Positions 35,123 to 43,895 of a stretch of 64,000 nucleotides of DNA are shown here, in pieces (within the stretch, counting starts at the first letter, position 1; each line of letters starts with the position of its first letter). This DNA is from Winogradskyella sp. (lineage in GTDB: Bacteria > Bacteroidota > Bacteroidia > Flavobacteriales > Flavobacteriaceae): the NCBI GenBank assembly GCA_028383925.1, contig JAOEWO010000001.1, forward strand, positions 1-64,000. Direction: 5' to 3'. The notes under the pieces were generated by a model that was not told the origin of the DNA, did not search any database, and saw only the letters and a list, made by a program, of their open reading frames with translations. Both the position numbers and the translations under genes were made by a program.

Positions 35123-35905
35123 TTACTTACCAGAAAACTCAGCCTTACGTTTTTCTAAAAAAGCAGTAGTCCCTTCCTTAAAATCTTCTGTACCAAAGCA
35201 TTTACCAAACTGTTTTATCTCAACTTGGTAACCATCTTTACCATCTATATAATTAGCATTAATAGCCTTTATGGCTTTGGCAATAGCTACCGAAGAGTTA
35301 CGCATAATCTTACCCGCGATTTTATGGCAAAGTGGCATTAACTCCTCTAGCTCAACCACATGGTTTACTAAACCGTAACTCAACGCTGTATCAGCGTCTA
35401 TCATACCTGCAGTCATTACCATTTCCATAGCTCTGCCTTTACCTACTAATTGCGGTAAACGTTGGGTGCCACCATAACCAGGAATAACACCTAAAGAAAC
35501 TTCTGGCAATCCCATTTTAGCATTGGTACTTGCCAATCTAAAATGACACGCCATTGCCAATTCTAAACCACCACCAAGTGCAAAACCATTAACGGCAGCA
35601 ATTACTGGAGTGCCTAATTTTTCAACAAAATCGAATAAAATTTTCTGTCCTTGGGCTGCTAGCTTACCACCTTCATCTATGCCAAAATGAGCAAATTCAC
35701 TAATATCTGCACCTGCAACAAACGCTTTTTCTCCACTACCTGTTATAATAATAACCTTAGTATTGGCATCTGCATCTGCAGCATCAAAAGCACTATGCAA
35801 TTCATTAATTGTATCTTTATTTAATGCATTTAATTTCTTTGGTCTATTAATGGTAATTGTTGTAATACCATTTAAAAAGTCTAATACTATATTCTCGTAA
35901 TTCAT
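35123..35905 (-). CDS. Enoyl-CoA hydratase/isomerase family protein
   Basis: A crotonase-fold enzyme (260 aa). The oxyanion-hole segments are visible (AFVAGADISEFA and NGFALGGGLELAMACHFR), as are the catalytic Glu regions (PEVSLGVIPGYGGTQRL). It probably hydrates short-chain trans-2-enoyl-CoA in fatty-acid or amino-acid breakdown. It is followed, in its direction, by the small ORF and the terminator region. Upstream lies an HNH nuclease gene that appears inserted between it and the histidine kinase. Confidence 0.93.
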   Translation of the reverse strand: MNYENIVLDFLNGITTITINRPKKLNALNKDTINELHSAFDAADADANTKVIIITGSGEKAFVAGADISEFAHFGIDEGGKLAAQGQKILFDFVEKLGTPVIAAVNGFALGGGLELAMACHFRLASTNAKMGLPEVSLGVIPGYGGTQRLPQLVGKGRAMEMVMTAGMIDADTALSYGLVNHVVELEELMPLCHKIAGKIMRNSSVAIAKAIKAINANYIDGKDGYQVEIKQFGKCFGTEDFKEGTTAFLEKRKAEFSGK

Positions 35906-36101
35906 TAAAATTTGGTTTTATTCTGTAATTAAATTAACACGTTTTTGCATTTTGATAAGATTTATATCGAGAAGCAAAATTTAAACTTTTATAATAGTTC
36001 TCAATACTATTTTTAGTACCTCAAAATCACTCAAACTAACGTTCTTTTTATATTTTAGTAAAAAATGCACAACGTAATTTACGTATTAATTACTAACGTT
36101 T

Positions 36102-36647
36102 TTATTCCGTAACTGAACTCCAATTTTCACCTGTTTTTATTCTGTGAATTTGCATATCAGAAACCCCAAAACGTTTTGCAATCATGTTCATTCTATTATT
36201 ACTATTTTTTAATTGACGTTTTATAATCTTTACTTTTCCTTCATTTAATTTTCCAATGTTTTTGCTTCGCTTTTTAACAACTTCTGCCCAATTTGGATGG
36301 TTAAATTGATGAAGTTCTTTTTCTCGTTTAGTTGCCCATTTTAAGTTTTCAATTCGGTTGTCTGTTTTATCATAGTTTAAGTGAATAACACAAATTCCGT
36401 TATTTTTTTCAAGAAAATGTTCAGCAACAAGTTTATGAACGTATCTGCTGGTCTGCTTTCCGTTATTTTTTTGTTTCATAGGTAAATTTTGATATCCGTT
36501 TATAAAATATTCTTTTACAATAAATTCTTCGTCTGTTTTACAGTTTATTAATCTACCGTAATTTGATATTTTAAACTTCTCCTTTTCAGAAATTTTGTCA
36601 TCAAACTTAACCTCTTTCCATTTTTCATTCCAATAATTTCGTATCAT
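36102..36647 (-). CDS. NUMOD4/HNH homing-endonuclease-like protein with C-terminal HTH
   Basis: A 181-aa free-standing nuclease of phage/homing type. The N-terminal NUMOD4-like segment (WKEVKF...KISNYGRLINCKTD, about 8-40) is followed by an HNH core (CVIHLNYDKTDNRIENLKWAT, about 86-106, with H89, N101 and W104). The usual first His-Asp (DH) reads IH here, so catalytic competence should not be assumed. A C-terminal helix-turn-helix (MIAKRFGVSDMQIHRIKTGENW) would bind DNA. It lies between metabolic genes with no phage gene nearby, so it looks like a lone mobile gene. Confidence 0.85.
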   Translation of the reverse strand: MIRNYWNEKWKEVKFDDKISEKEKFKISNYGRLINCKTDEEFIVKEYFINGYQNLPMKQKNNGKQTSRYVHKLVAEHFLEKNNGICVIHLNYDKTDNRIENLKWATKREKELHQFNHPNWAEVVKKRSKNIGKLNEGKVKIIKRQLKNSNNRMNMIAKRFGVSDMQIHRIKTGENWSSVTE

Positions 36648-36707
36648 TTTTCGGTCTTTATCTTAGATATTGGGGATGAATCTAAAGTAAGTTTAGCTTA
36701 TTACTAT

Positions 36708-38162
36708 TTATTCTTTTGGAAAAGCGACTGTAAACGTTGTTCCTTTTCCTAGTTGCGATGTAAAGGTAATACTTCCATTATAAGTTTCTACAATATTTTT
36801 TACCATGGCCAAACCTAGTCCCATACCACTAGATTTGGTGGTAAATTTTGGTTCAAATATTTTAGATTTTGTATCTTCAGCTATACCAAAACCATTGTCC
36901 TCTACGGTAATCATAACACTATCGTGTTGTGCAAAAACACGTACGTGTATTTTTGGGTCTCTAGTGTCTAGAGCTATTGCCTGTATACTGTTTTTAACCA
37001 AATTGGTAACGACTCTAATTAATTGTGTTCTATCAAATTTGGCTATAATAGTTTCAGACTCTGGATTAAATGTTATGTAATGCTCATTAAAAATGTCTAG
37101 GGCTAATTTTACAATATGTACTACATTAAGCTGTTCGCTTTTTTGAGCAGGCATTTTAGCAAAATTAGAAAATGCTGAAGCAATAGAACTCATGGTGTCT
37201 ATTTGCTGTATTAATGTATTACTGTATTCTTCAACTTTTTGATGTATATTTTCATCTTCAGGATTAAACTTACGCTGAAAACTTTGCACACTCAAACGCA
37301 TAGGCGTTAATGGATTTTTAATCTCGTGTGCTACTTGTTTTGCCATCTCTCGCCAAGCTTGTTCGCGCTCGCTTGTTGCGAGCTTTACAGCACTAGCCTC
37401 TAACTCATCAATCATACTATTATAAGAGTTAACCAATGTTTCAATTTCTTCGCTAGAGGATTCTATCTGTATTTTCTTATTGCGTTTTTCTAACCGTATT
37501 TCATTCATTTTATCACTTATTGTTTTAAGTGATCTTGTTATAAATTTTGAAATAAAATAGGCAAAAATAATAGCAACAATAATCATTACTAAATAGGTAT
37601 AGCCCAAACGCATTAAAAACTCTTTTAGCTCTCTATTTAAAAAATCGTCGTTCTCTAAATAAGGTAAATTTAAAATCGCTAAATTTTTAAATTTTTCGTC
37701 GGTAATATAGGTATATGAAGATTGAAATACTTGTCCGTTTTCTTCATTTTTTACAACAAAACGGTGTTCTACAGTATTTGCTAGTACGTTAAGCACCTCA
37801 GCATCTAAACAAATTTCGGTGGAATCTCTTTGTAGTGATCTTTTAGAGCTTTTTAGTAATTGCCCTTCTAAATCGTAAAGGTTAATTTGAAGATTATGAA
37901 TCGCATCTATATCAAAAATTTCCTTTTTAAAAATGAGAGGAATATTTTCTGTGGTAACAGGATATGTCGTCTCTTTAAGCGCAAAGTTAATACTACTTCT
38001 AATCGCTTTTTCTTTACGCTCTAAGCGGTCTCTATGGTAATCTTTTGCCTCTTCATTGTACTGATAAATAGTAACTGCTGCTATTAAAACAGAAGCCAAT
38101 AACACCAAAAGTATCATGGCTACAAATATTCGGGCTCTTAAAGACAGTCTTTTTATTTTCAT
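36708..38162 (-). CDS. Sensor histidine kinase, NtrY-like
   Basis: A 484-aa membrane kinase. Two membrane helices (about 11-33 and 186-206) flank a periplasmic sensor region, followed by HAMP (about 207-260), the HisKA box with phospho-acceptor H279 (KQVAHEIKNPLTPMR, the NtrY-type H box) and a HATPase domain with N-box LVKNSIQA and G-boxes DNGFGIA and GMGLGLA. No response regulator is adjacent. It is followed by the HNH gene and preceded by hemJ on the same strand. Confidence 0.93.
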   Translation of the reverse strand: MKIKRLSLRARIFVAMILLVLLASVLIAAVTIYQYNEEAKDYHRDRLERKEKAIRSSINFALKETTYPVTTENIPLIFKKEIFDIDAIHNLQINLYDLEGQLLKSSKRSLQRDSTEICLDAEVLNVLANTVEHRFVVKNEENGQVFQSSYTYITDEKFKNLAILNLPYLENDDFLNRELKEFLMRLGYTYLVMIIVAIIFAYFISKFITRSLKTISDKMNEIRLEKRNKKIQIESSSEEIETLVNSYNSMIDELEASAVKLATSEREQAWREMAKQVAHEIKNPLTPMRLSVQSFQRKFNPEDENIHQKVEEYSNTLIQQIDTMSSIASAFSNFAKMPAQKSEQLNVVHIVKLALDIFNEHYITFNPESETIIAKFDRTQLIRVVTNLVKNSIQAIALDTRDPKIHVRVFAQHDSVMITVEDNGFGIAEDTKSKIFEPKFTTKSSGMGLGLAMVKNIVETYNGSITFTSQLGKGTTFTVAFPKE

Positions 38163-38235
38163 AGAATTGCCCGAGAAAACGGGTAGCTGTTAAATCTGTT
38201 TTTGAGACTTAAAGATAACAATAATCAAGCCAACA

Positions 38236-38784
38236 CTAGGCCTCAGAATTTTTGGATCTTATATTTTTATAAAGCTTAAAACCTAACATAATAAGAATAC
38301 CTAAAACTAGAATTCCGATAACACCAAAAATCCAATTTATAGAGTTTTTTAAGATCACTAAAAACACTACAGCAAATAAGATGAATGTTGCACCTTCATT
38401 CCAAATTCTCATAAAATTAGATGTTACTTTTATCTCATCTTTCTGAAGCTGTTTGTAATATATATGTGTTTTGTATTGATATAAGTATAATAATAAAACA
38501 AAACCTAGTTTCACGTGCATCCAAGGTTGTTCTAACCAACTTGGTATTAAAATTAATAAGCAAATGGCAAATAATGTGGCTAATATTGCTGAAGGCCACG
38601 TAATAATAAACCATAATCGTTTTGACATCAGTTTAAGCTGTTTGCCTAAAATTTCTTTATCTGGCGAGGGTTTATGAAAGGCTTCGATTTGGTACACGAA
38701 TAATCTGGGAATGTAAAACAAGCCAGCGAACCATGTAATAACAAAGATTAAGTGTAATGATTTTATGTAGTTATAGTATTCCAT
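38236..38784 (-). CDS. hemJ: HemJ-type protoporphyrinogen IX oxidase (CopD family)
   Basis: A 182-aa membrane protein with four to five helices. HemJ landmarks are the His in SLHLIFVITWFAGLFYIPRL and the Lys in SKRLWFIITWP. It oxidises protoporphyrinogen IX to protoporphyrin IX, the step between HemF and HemH; no HemG or HemY is in the window. The ATG at 38784 (MEYYNYIKS) is preferred; the longer frame to 38832 would be translated from a REP palindrome. Some databases label the family CopD-like. Confidence 0.85.
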   Translation of the reverse strand: MEYYNYIKSLHLIFVITWFAGLFYIPRLFVYQIEAFHKPSPDKEILGKQLKLMSKRLWFIITWPSAILATLFAICLLILIPSWLEQPWMHVKLGFVLLLYLYQYKTHIYYKQLQKDEIKVTSNFMRIWNEGATFILFAVVFLVILKNSINWIFGVIGILVLGILIMLGFKLYKNIRSKNSEA

Positions 38785-38812
38785 AATTAAATAGTAGCTC
38801 GATTTTACATGG

Positions 38813-38888
38813 GTCTCGACTACGCTCGACAAGACAGAAAGGGTACATTGAAATTTTAGTTAGACTGTCACTTCGAGCGTAGTCGAGA
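38813..38888. repeat. REP-like inverted pair A/B (family TCGACTACGCTCGA)
   Basis: Copy A (38813-38836, GTCTCGACTACGCTCGAC...) and copy B (38866-38888, inverted) share a 16-bp core TCTCGACTACGCTCGA. They are separated by 29 bp and lie between hemJ and the GIY-YIG gene. Confidence 0.9.
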
Positions 38889-38914
38889 AGCTTTCATAAT
38901 TCAAATTTAAGAAC

Positions 38915-39214
38915 CTATTTCTTATAATTCTCAGAATTAGTTTCATTTTTACAAATTGATAAATCTTTCAATAATTCAAAATCTTCATTTGCTAGTGCTA
39001 ACTTTTTACTTCTACTCCACTTCTTAATTTTCTTTTCGTAATACTCAGCTTGTTCAAACTGCCTAAATTCTTGATGGAAAATTAATTTTAATGGTCTTCT
39101 TTTAAATGTGTAACATTCTTTATTTAGTCCTAATCGATGTTCTTCTAATCTTCTATCTATTGTATTTGTTAATCCTGTATAGATGGAATCATCAGAACAT
39201 TTTAACATATACAT
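38915..39214 (-). CDS. GIY-YIG nuclease family protein, 5' end shifted
   Basis: A 99-aa UvrC-type nuclease domain. The YIG side (IYTGLTNTIDRRLEEH: Y12, R21, H26) and the conserved Glu region (FEQAEYYEKKIKKW) are present, with a Lys-rich end. The usual first strand is damaged: the codons just upstream read MKFYYVY in another frame (ATG at 39225-39227), and inserting the dinucleotide AT into the GTATATG run would restore MKFYYVYMLKCSDD. The present start keeps MYMLKC. REP-like palindromes flank it on both sides. Confidence 0.85.
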   Translation of the reverse strand: MYMLKCSDDSIYTGLTNTIDRRLEEHRLGLNKECYTFKRRPLKLIFHQEFRQFEQAEYYEKKIKKWSRSKKLALANEDFELLKDLSICKNETNSENYKK

Positions 39215-39253
39215 AATAAAATTTCATATTAAAATTATGTTTTTAGTCTAATT

Positions 39254-39396
39254 GTGTCTCGACTACGCTAGACATGACAGCAGAAGATGACTTAATAAAA
39301 ACACACTGCTACTTCACGTACTTCGACTACGCTCTATATAACAGAGGAATAAGCATTAATACAAATATACTGTCATGTCGAGCGTAGTCGAGACAC
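39254..39396. repeat. REP-like palindromes C, D, E (family TCGACTACGCTCGA)
   Basis: Copy C (39254-39279) and copy E (39371-39396, inverted) are 26-bp inverted repeats with one mismatch. Copy D (39321-39343) is a degenerate direct copy (TTCGACTACGCTCTATATAACA). They lie on the 5' side of the GIY-YIG gene and mirror the A/B pair on its 3' side. Confidence 0.9.
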
Positions 39397-39406
39397 TTTA
39401 TTAATT

Positions 39407-42400
39407 TTAATCCTCAACAAATAAATAATTTAACTGCTTCGCATTAAACGCAGCATTAAACGCTTTTACCTCATCATTCAAAATGGTATTAAAGGCTTTT
39501 AATTGCGTTTCTATTTTTGCCGATAACTCATTTTTTACAGCAATATCTTGTTCGGTTGGTGCGAAATCTCCCATTCGCACTAACGCATTTAAATGCCCTA
39601 ATTTGTTGGTTAATCGAATTGGGAAGTTTAAAGGATCTTGCCCACTTCTGTTTTGGGTTTGGTAGAGTTCCTTCTCAATAGTAGAGAGTTGCGCTTCTAA
39701 AGCTTTTGCTTTTTCAACCAATTCTTTTACAGTTTCATCATCCTTGTATTGTTTTTGAAATGCACCAAGTTGTTTGTTGACTGTACGTATTTTTTTGATG
39801 GATTGGTGCGCATCATCCATGGTTTTATTCACATCTTCAATAAAATCGAATTGCTTTTGCATATCGGCTTGCGTGCTTTCTGATCTTGGGTCTGCTAAAA
39901 TTGTAAAGGGTTGCGCCTGTTGGTTTCCGTTTATATTTAAACTCACTTTATAGGTTCCTGGTATCGCTTTTGGCCCTTCTAAACTTGCCCACCACAAAAT
40001 CATGCCTTCTAACTTTTCTGCGCCATCATACGTCATGTCCCAAACAAATTGATTGGCCCCTTTCTTAACTTTTAGTTTGTTCTTTTTATCTGAAGATGAA
40101 AAGGTCTTTATCGTATCTCCTTTAGTATCAAAATAGGTTAAGGATACTTTATCGTCTTCTTTTAAATCTTTCAAATTGAAATACGTCATCACACCATTAG
40201 GATGGTTGGTGCCATTGGTTTTACTACCTTTTCTGCTTCCACCTCGCATTCTGTAAGTATCTTTTGGTTTGAACACTACCGTTTTACTTAAATCTGCATC
40301 GTACAATTGGTGGATTACGGTTAAATCATCTAGCATCCAAAGGCTTCGTCCTTGAGTAGCTACAATTAAATTATTGTCTTTTATAGTTACATCTGTAATA
40401 GCCACAATTGGTAAATTGAGTTGAAACGGTTTCCAATCTTTACCATCATTAAACGATATATACATGCCTGTTTCTGTACCAGCATATAATAAACCTTTTC
40501 GTTTTGGATCTTCTCTCAAGACTCTTGTAAAGTGCTCTTCGTTGATGCCGTTTGTAATCTTTGTCCAGCTCTTTCCGTAGTTGGTGGTTTTGTATAAGTA
40601 AGGTGCAAAATCGCCAGTTTTGTATTTTGTTCCGGCAACGTAGCAGGTGCCTTCATCAAACGCACTTGGTTCAATGCTGTTAATCATCATCCACTCTGGC
40701 ATGCCTTTAGGTGTCACATCAGTCCATGTTTTTCCTCCGTCTTGAGTGACATTAATTAAACCATCATCGCTACCAACCCAAAGTAATCCTTCTTTTAATG
40801 GTGATTCGTTAGCTGCAAAAATGGTACAATAATATTCTACTGACGTATTATCTTGCGTGATTGGACCTCCTGACGATTTTAATTTTTCAGGATCATTTCG
40901 CGTTAAATCCGGACTAATAATATCCCAAGATTGGCCTTCATTTTCCGTCACATGCACATGTTGCGAAAAGGTGTATAATCGGTTTGGATTATGTCTCGAA
41001 AATATAATCGGAAAATTCCACTGAAAGCGATATTTCATGCCTTCTGCTCCGTGACCCATTGGGTTGTCTGGCCACACATTTATGGCTCTAACAGTTCCTG
41101 TTTTGTGATTTTTTCGCGTTAAAAAGCCGTCGTAACTGCCACCATAAACAATATCATTATCTTTTGGATCTACCGCAATATGGGCAGATTCGCCTCCAGC
41201 TGTGCTTTCCCAATCGTCTTCTGTGATGGCACTTCCATCTGTTCTGTGTGGAATTCTAATGGTTGAATTATCTTGTTGCGCCACATAAATTCGGTATGGA
41301 AATGCATTATCTGTGGTTACTCTGTAAAACTGTGAGGTGGGTTGATTGTAGTACGTACTCCATGTCTCGCCGCCATCATAAGTGACTTGTGCTCCACCAT
41401 CATCTCCAATAATCATACGTTTTGGATCTTCTGGTGCAATCCATAAATCGTGATGATCTCCGTGAGGTGCATTATACGTGTTAAAATTTTTACCTCCATC
41501 TGTACTTTTATGGTAACGTACATTTAATACATAAACGGTATTGACATCTTCCGTATCTGCATAAAGTCGTGTGTAATACCAAGCACGTTGACGCAATTTA
41601 CGTTCGCTATTGACTTGCGTCCATGTGTCGCCACCATCATCACTTCGGTACAAACCTCCTTTATCTTTATTTTCTATAATCGACCAAATGCGTTGGCTAT
41701 TTAAAGGTGAAACCGTAACTCCAATAATTCCTAAAGTGCCTTCAGGAAATCCTTTGTTGGTTGAAATTTCCGTCCATGTTTCTCCACTATCTGTACTTTT
41801 CCATAAGGCAGAACCTTCACCACCAGAATTTAAACTGTATGGTGTTCTGTTGATTCTCCAAGTAGAGGCATACAACACTCTTGGGTTTGTAGGATCCATT
41901 ATTAAATCGACAACACCAGCATGTGCATTTGAGAATAAGGTTCTCTTCCACGTTTTTCCTCCGTCAATACTTTTATAAACTCCACGTTCTTCTGTGGGCA
42001 TGTAAAGATTACCCATGACGCCTGCGTAAACAATATTATGATTTGAAGGATGCACCGCAATACGTGGTACATGTCTTGAGTTTTTTAATCCTGAGGCTTT
42101 CCAAGTTTTACCAGCATCTTCACTTTTCCAAATACCGTAACCAGAAGATACATTTCCTCTTACGGTTTTTTCACCACCACCTATATAAATTACATTAGGA
42201 TCGCTTTTAGAAACGGTTATGGCACCAATACTTCCACCAAAAAATCCATCTGAAATATTTTCCCATTGGCGACCTCCATTGGTTGTTTTCCAAATACCAC
42301 CACCTGTGGCTCCGAAGTAATACAAGTTGGGTTGATTTGGCACTCCGGTTACTGCAGCACTTCGTCCGCCTCTAAAAGGTCCCAAAAGGCGATACTCCAA

Positions 42401-42493
42401 GGCATCGTAATCGGATTCTTGAAAATTTTGTGATTGCAAGTTTAGGCTGAAAAAAGAGAATAGTAAAACTGAAATAATGGATAATGATTTCAT
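39407..42493 (-). CDS. VPS10/sortilin-like BNR-repeat secreted protein
   Basis: A 1028-aa secreted protein starting MKSLSIISVLLFSFF (the ATG 24 nt upstream would lengthen the signal peptide without reason). Multiple Asp-box (SxDxGxTW) repeats build a beta-propeller: SEDAGKTW, SIDGGKTW, STDSGETW, SDDGGDTW, TYDGGETW and TQDGGKTW. A helical C-terminal part (about 880-1028) follows. Such proteins are labelled glycosyl hydrolase or sortilin-like, but catalytic residues cannot be assigned. It has no clear T9SS sorting domain at its end. Confidence 0.88.
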   Translation of the reverse strand: MKSLSIISVLLFSFFSLNLQSQNFQESDYDALEYRLLGPFRGGRSAAVTGVPNQPNLYYFGATGGGIWKTTNGGRQWENISDGFFGGSIGAITVSKSDPNVIYIGGGEKTVRGNVSSGYGIWKSEDAGKTWKASGLKNSRHVPRIAVHPSNHNIVYAGVMGNLYMPTEERGVYKSIDGGKTWKRTLFSNAHAGVVDLIMDPTNPRVLYASTWRINRTPYSLNSGGEGSALWKSTDSGETWTEISTNKGFPEGTLGIIGVTVSPLNSQRIWSIIENKDKGGLYRSDDGGDTWTQVNSERKLRQRAWYYTRLYADTEDVNTVYVLNVRYHKSTDGGKNFNTYNAPHGDHHDLWIAPEDPKRMIIGDDGGAQVTYDGGETWSTYYNQPTSQFYRVTTDNAFPYRIYVAQQDNSTIRIPHRTDGSAITEDDWESTAGGESAHIAVDPKDNDIVYGGSYDGFLTRKNHKTGTVRAINVWPDNPMGHGAEGMKYRFQWNFPIIFSRHNPNRLYTFSQHVHVTENEGQSWDIISPDLTRNDPEKLKSSGGPITQDNTSVEYYCTIFAANESPLKEGLLWVGSDDGLINVTQDGGKTWTDVTPKGMPEWMMINSIEPSAFDEGTCYVAGTKYKTGDFAPYLYKTTNYGKSWTKITNGINEEHFTRVLREDPKRKGLLYAGTETGMYISFNDGKDWKPFQLNLPIVAITDVTIKDNNLIVATQGRSLWMLDDLTVIHQLYDADLSKTVVFKPKDTYRMRGGSRKGSKTNGTNHPNGVMTYFNLKDLKEDDKVSLTYFDTKGDTIKTFSSSDKKNKLKVKKGANQFVWDMTYDGAEKLEGMILWWASLEGPKAIPGTYKVSLNINGNQQAQPFTILADPRSESTQADMQKQFDFIEDVNKTMDDAHQSIKKIRTVNKQLGAFQKQYKDDETVKELVEKAKALEAQLSTIEKELYQTQNRSGQDPLNFPIRLTNKLGHLNALVRMGDFAPTEQDIAVKNELSAKIETQLKAFNTILNDEVKAFNAAFNAKQLNYLFVED

Positions 42494-42539
42494 ATTGAAA
42501 AGTGGTTGGTTAATCAATCTTAAAATTACGGATTATATC

Positions 42540-43895
42540 TTATTTATCTGCTTTCGGCAATAAATTTAACTTTACCTCACGATGTAAAAAGTAAGCCGTT
42601 ACCACTGTTGAGAGTACATCTGAAATTGGAAATGCAATCCAAATGCCTAATTCCCCAAAATATAAAGGTAAAATATACATCAACGGAATAAAGAAAATAG
42701 CCTGTCTTGTCAGTGTTAATATAAGTGCTGGCAGCGCTTTACCAACAGCCTGAAAATAGGCAGCACCAATTAATTGTAAGGCCAAAATTGGTACAGCTGC
42801 AAAAGCCAGTCGCATATTGTTTGGTGTCATATTTATCACATCGACATCTGTTGTAAACCATTTGGTAATAACTTCAGGAAACAGCATTAGACTCACAAAT
42901 ACAATCGTTGCTAAAATACTGGCATATTTAATGGCTGTGAATATGGATTCTTTAACGCGTTCATATTGATTTGACCCATAGTTATAACCTGCAATAGGAA
43001 TAAAACCTTGAGTAATGCCATAAATAGGAAATAATGCAAACATGCTCAATCTCCCAATAATAGCATATGCGGTTACAGACGTTTCACCTCCAAAATTAAA
43101 AAGTGCATTGTTGACTAATAAAAACGTTACGCTAACTACCGCTTGTCTGGTTAATGTTACAAAACCTAACGACCCAATTTCTGAAACAATAACTTTATCT
43201 AATGCAAAATGAGAACTGTTGATTTTTAATTCGGAATTTTTAGATAAAAAATACCAAAATATAAACACAAACGAGACAATATAAGAACCTGTTGTGGCCC
43301 AAGCTGCTCCTGCCATTCCGTAATCCAAAACATTGATAAATAGATAATCTAATACCAAATTCCCAACGGACGGAATCATCATGGCATACATAGCAAATTT
43401 CGGTTTTCCTTCTGCTCTAATAACGGTATTTCCCATCATAACAAAGCCTAAAACAGGAACTCCATAAAGAATGATTTCGTAGTAAATTTTTGCAGGCTCA
43501 AAGATGTTGCCCTTTCCACCAAAAGCAGGAATTAAGGTATCTACAAAATACAACCCAAATATGGCGAATGATACGGTGAATAAAAACGTTAGTGTCAGTT
43601 GATTTCCAAACGTTTTAAGCGCTTTTACATTATTATCAGCACCTAAAGCTCGCGATATGATGGAAGAACCTCCAATACCAATGGCCATACCCAAAGCCGC
43701 AATAAAAAACGACACAGGCAATACCACGTTTATGGCTGCTATGGCTGTAGAACCAATCCAATTGCCAACAAAAATAGTATCAACTAAGATATTAAGAGAC
43801 ATCACCAAAATACCAATAGATGCTGGTACGGCTTGTTTAATCAGTAATTTACCGATAGGTTCAGTGCCTAAATCTTGAGATGCTATTTTTGCCAT
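42540..43895 (-). CDS. MATE family efflux transporter
   Basis: A 451-aa polytopic membrane protein with twelve predicted helices in two bundles and the typical opening GKLLIKQAVPASIGILVMSLN. It exports drugs or metabolites using a Na+ or H+ gradient; the substrate is unknown. It starts with a 1-nt overlap with the hemH stop (TAATG), so it is coupled to ferrochelatase; export of a porphyrin or heme is a possible but unproven link. Confidence 0.93.
   Translation of the reverse strand: MAKIASQDLGTEPIGKLLIKQAVPASIGILVMSLNILVDTIFVGNWIGSTAIAAINVVLPVSFFIAALGMAIGIGGSSIISRALGADNNVKALKTFGNQLTLTFLFTVSFAIFGLYFVDTLIPAFGGKGNIFEPAKIYYEIILYGVPVLGFVMMGNTVIRAEGKPKFAMYAMMIPSVGNLVLDYLFINVLDYGMAGAAWATTGSYIVSFVFIFWYFLSKNSELKINSSHFALDKVIVSEIGSLGFVTLTRQAVVSVTFLLVNNALFNFGGETSVTAYAIIGRLSMFALFPIYGITQGFIPIAGYNYGSNQYERVKESIFTAIKYASILATIVFVSLMLFPEVITKWFTTDVDVINMTPNNMRLAFAAVPILALQLIGAAYFQAVGKALPALILTLTRQAIFFIPLMYILPLYFGELGIWIAFPISDVLSTVVTAYFLHREVKLNLLPKADK

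Noticed and set aside
38785-38832. Longer HemJ N-terminus
   Set aside because: The extra codons are read from REP copy A; the family starts at the MEYYNYIKSLHL type N-terminus.
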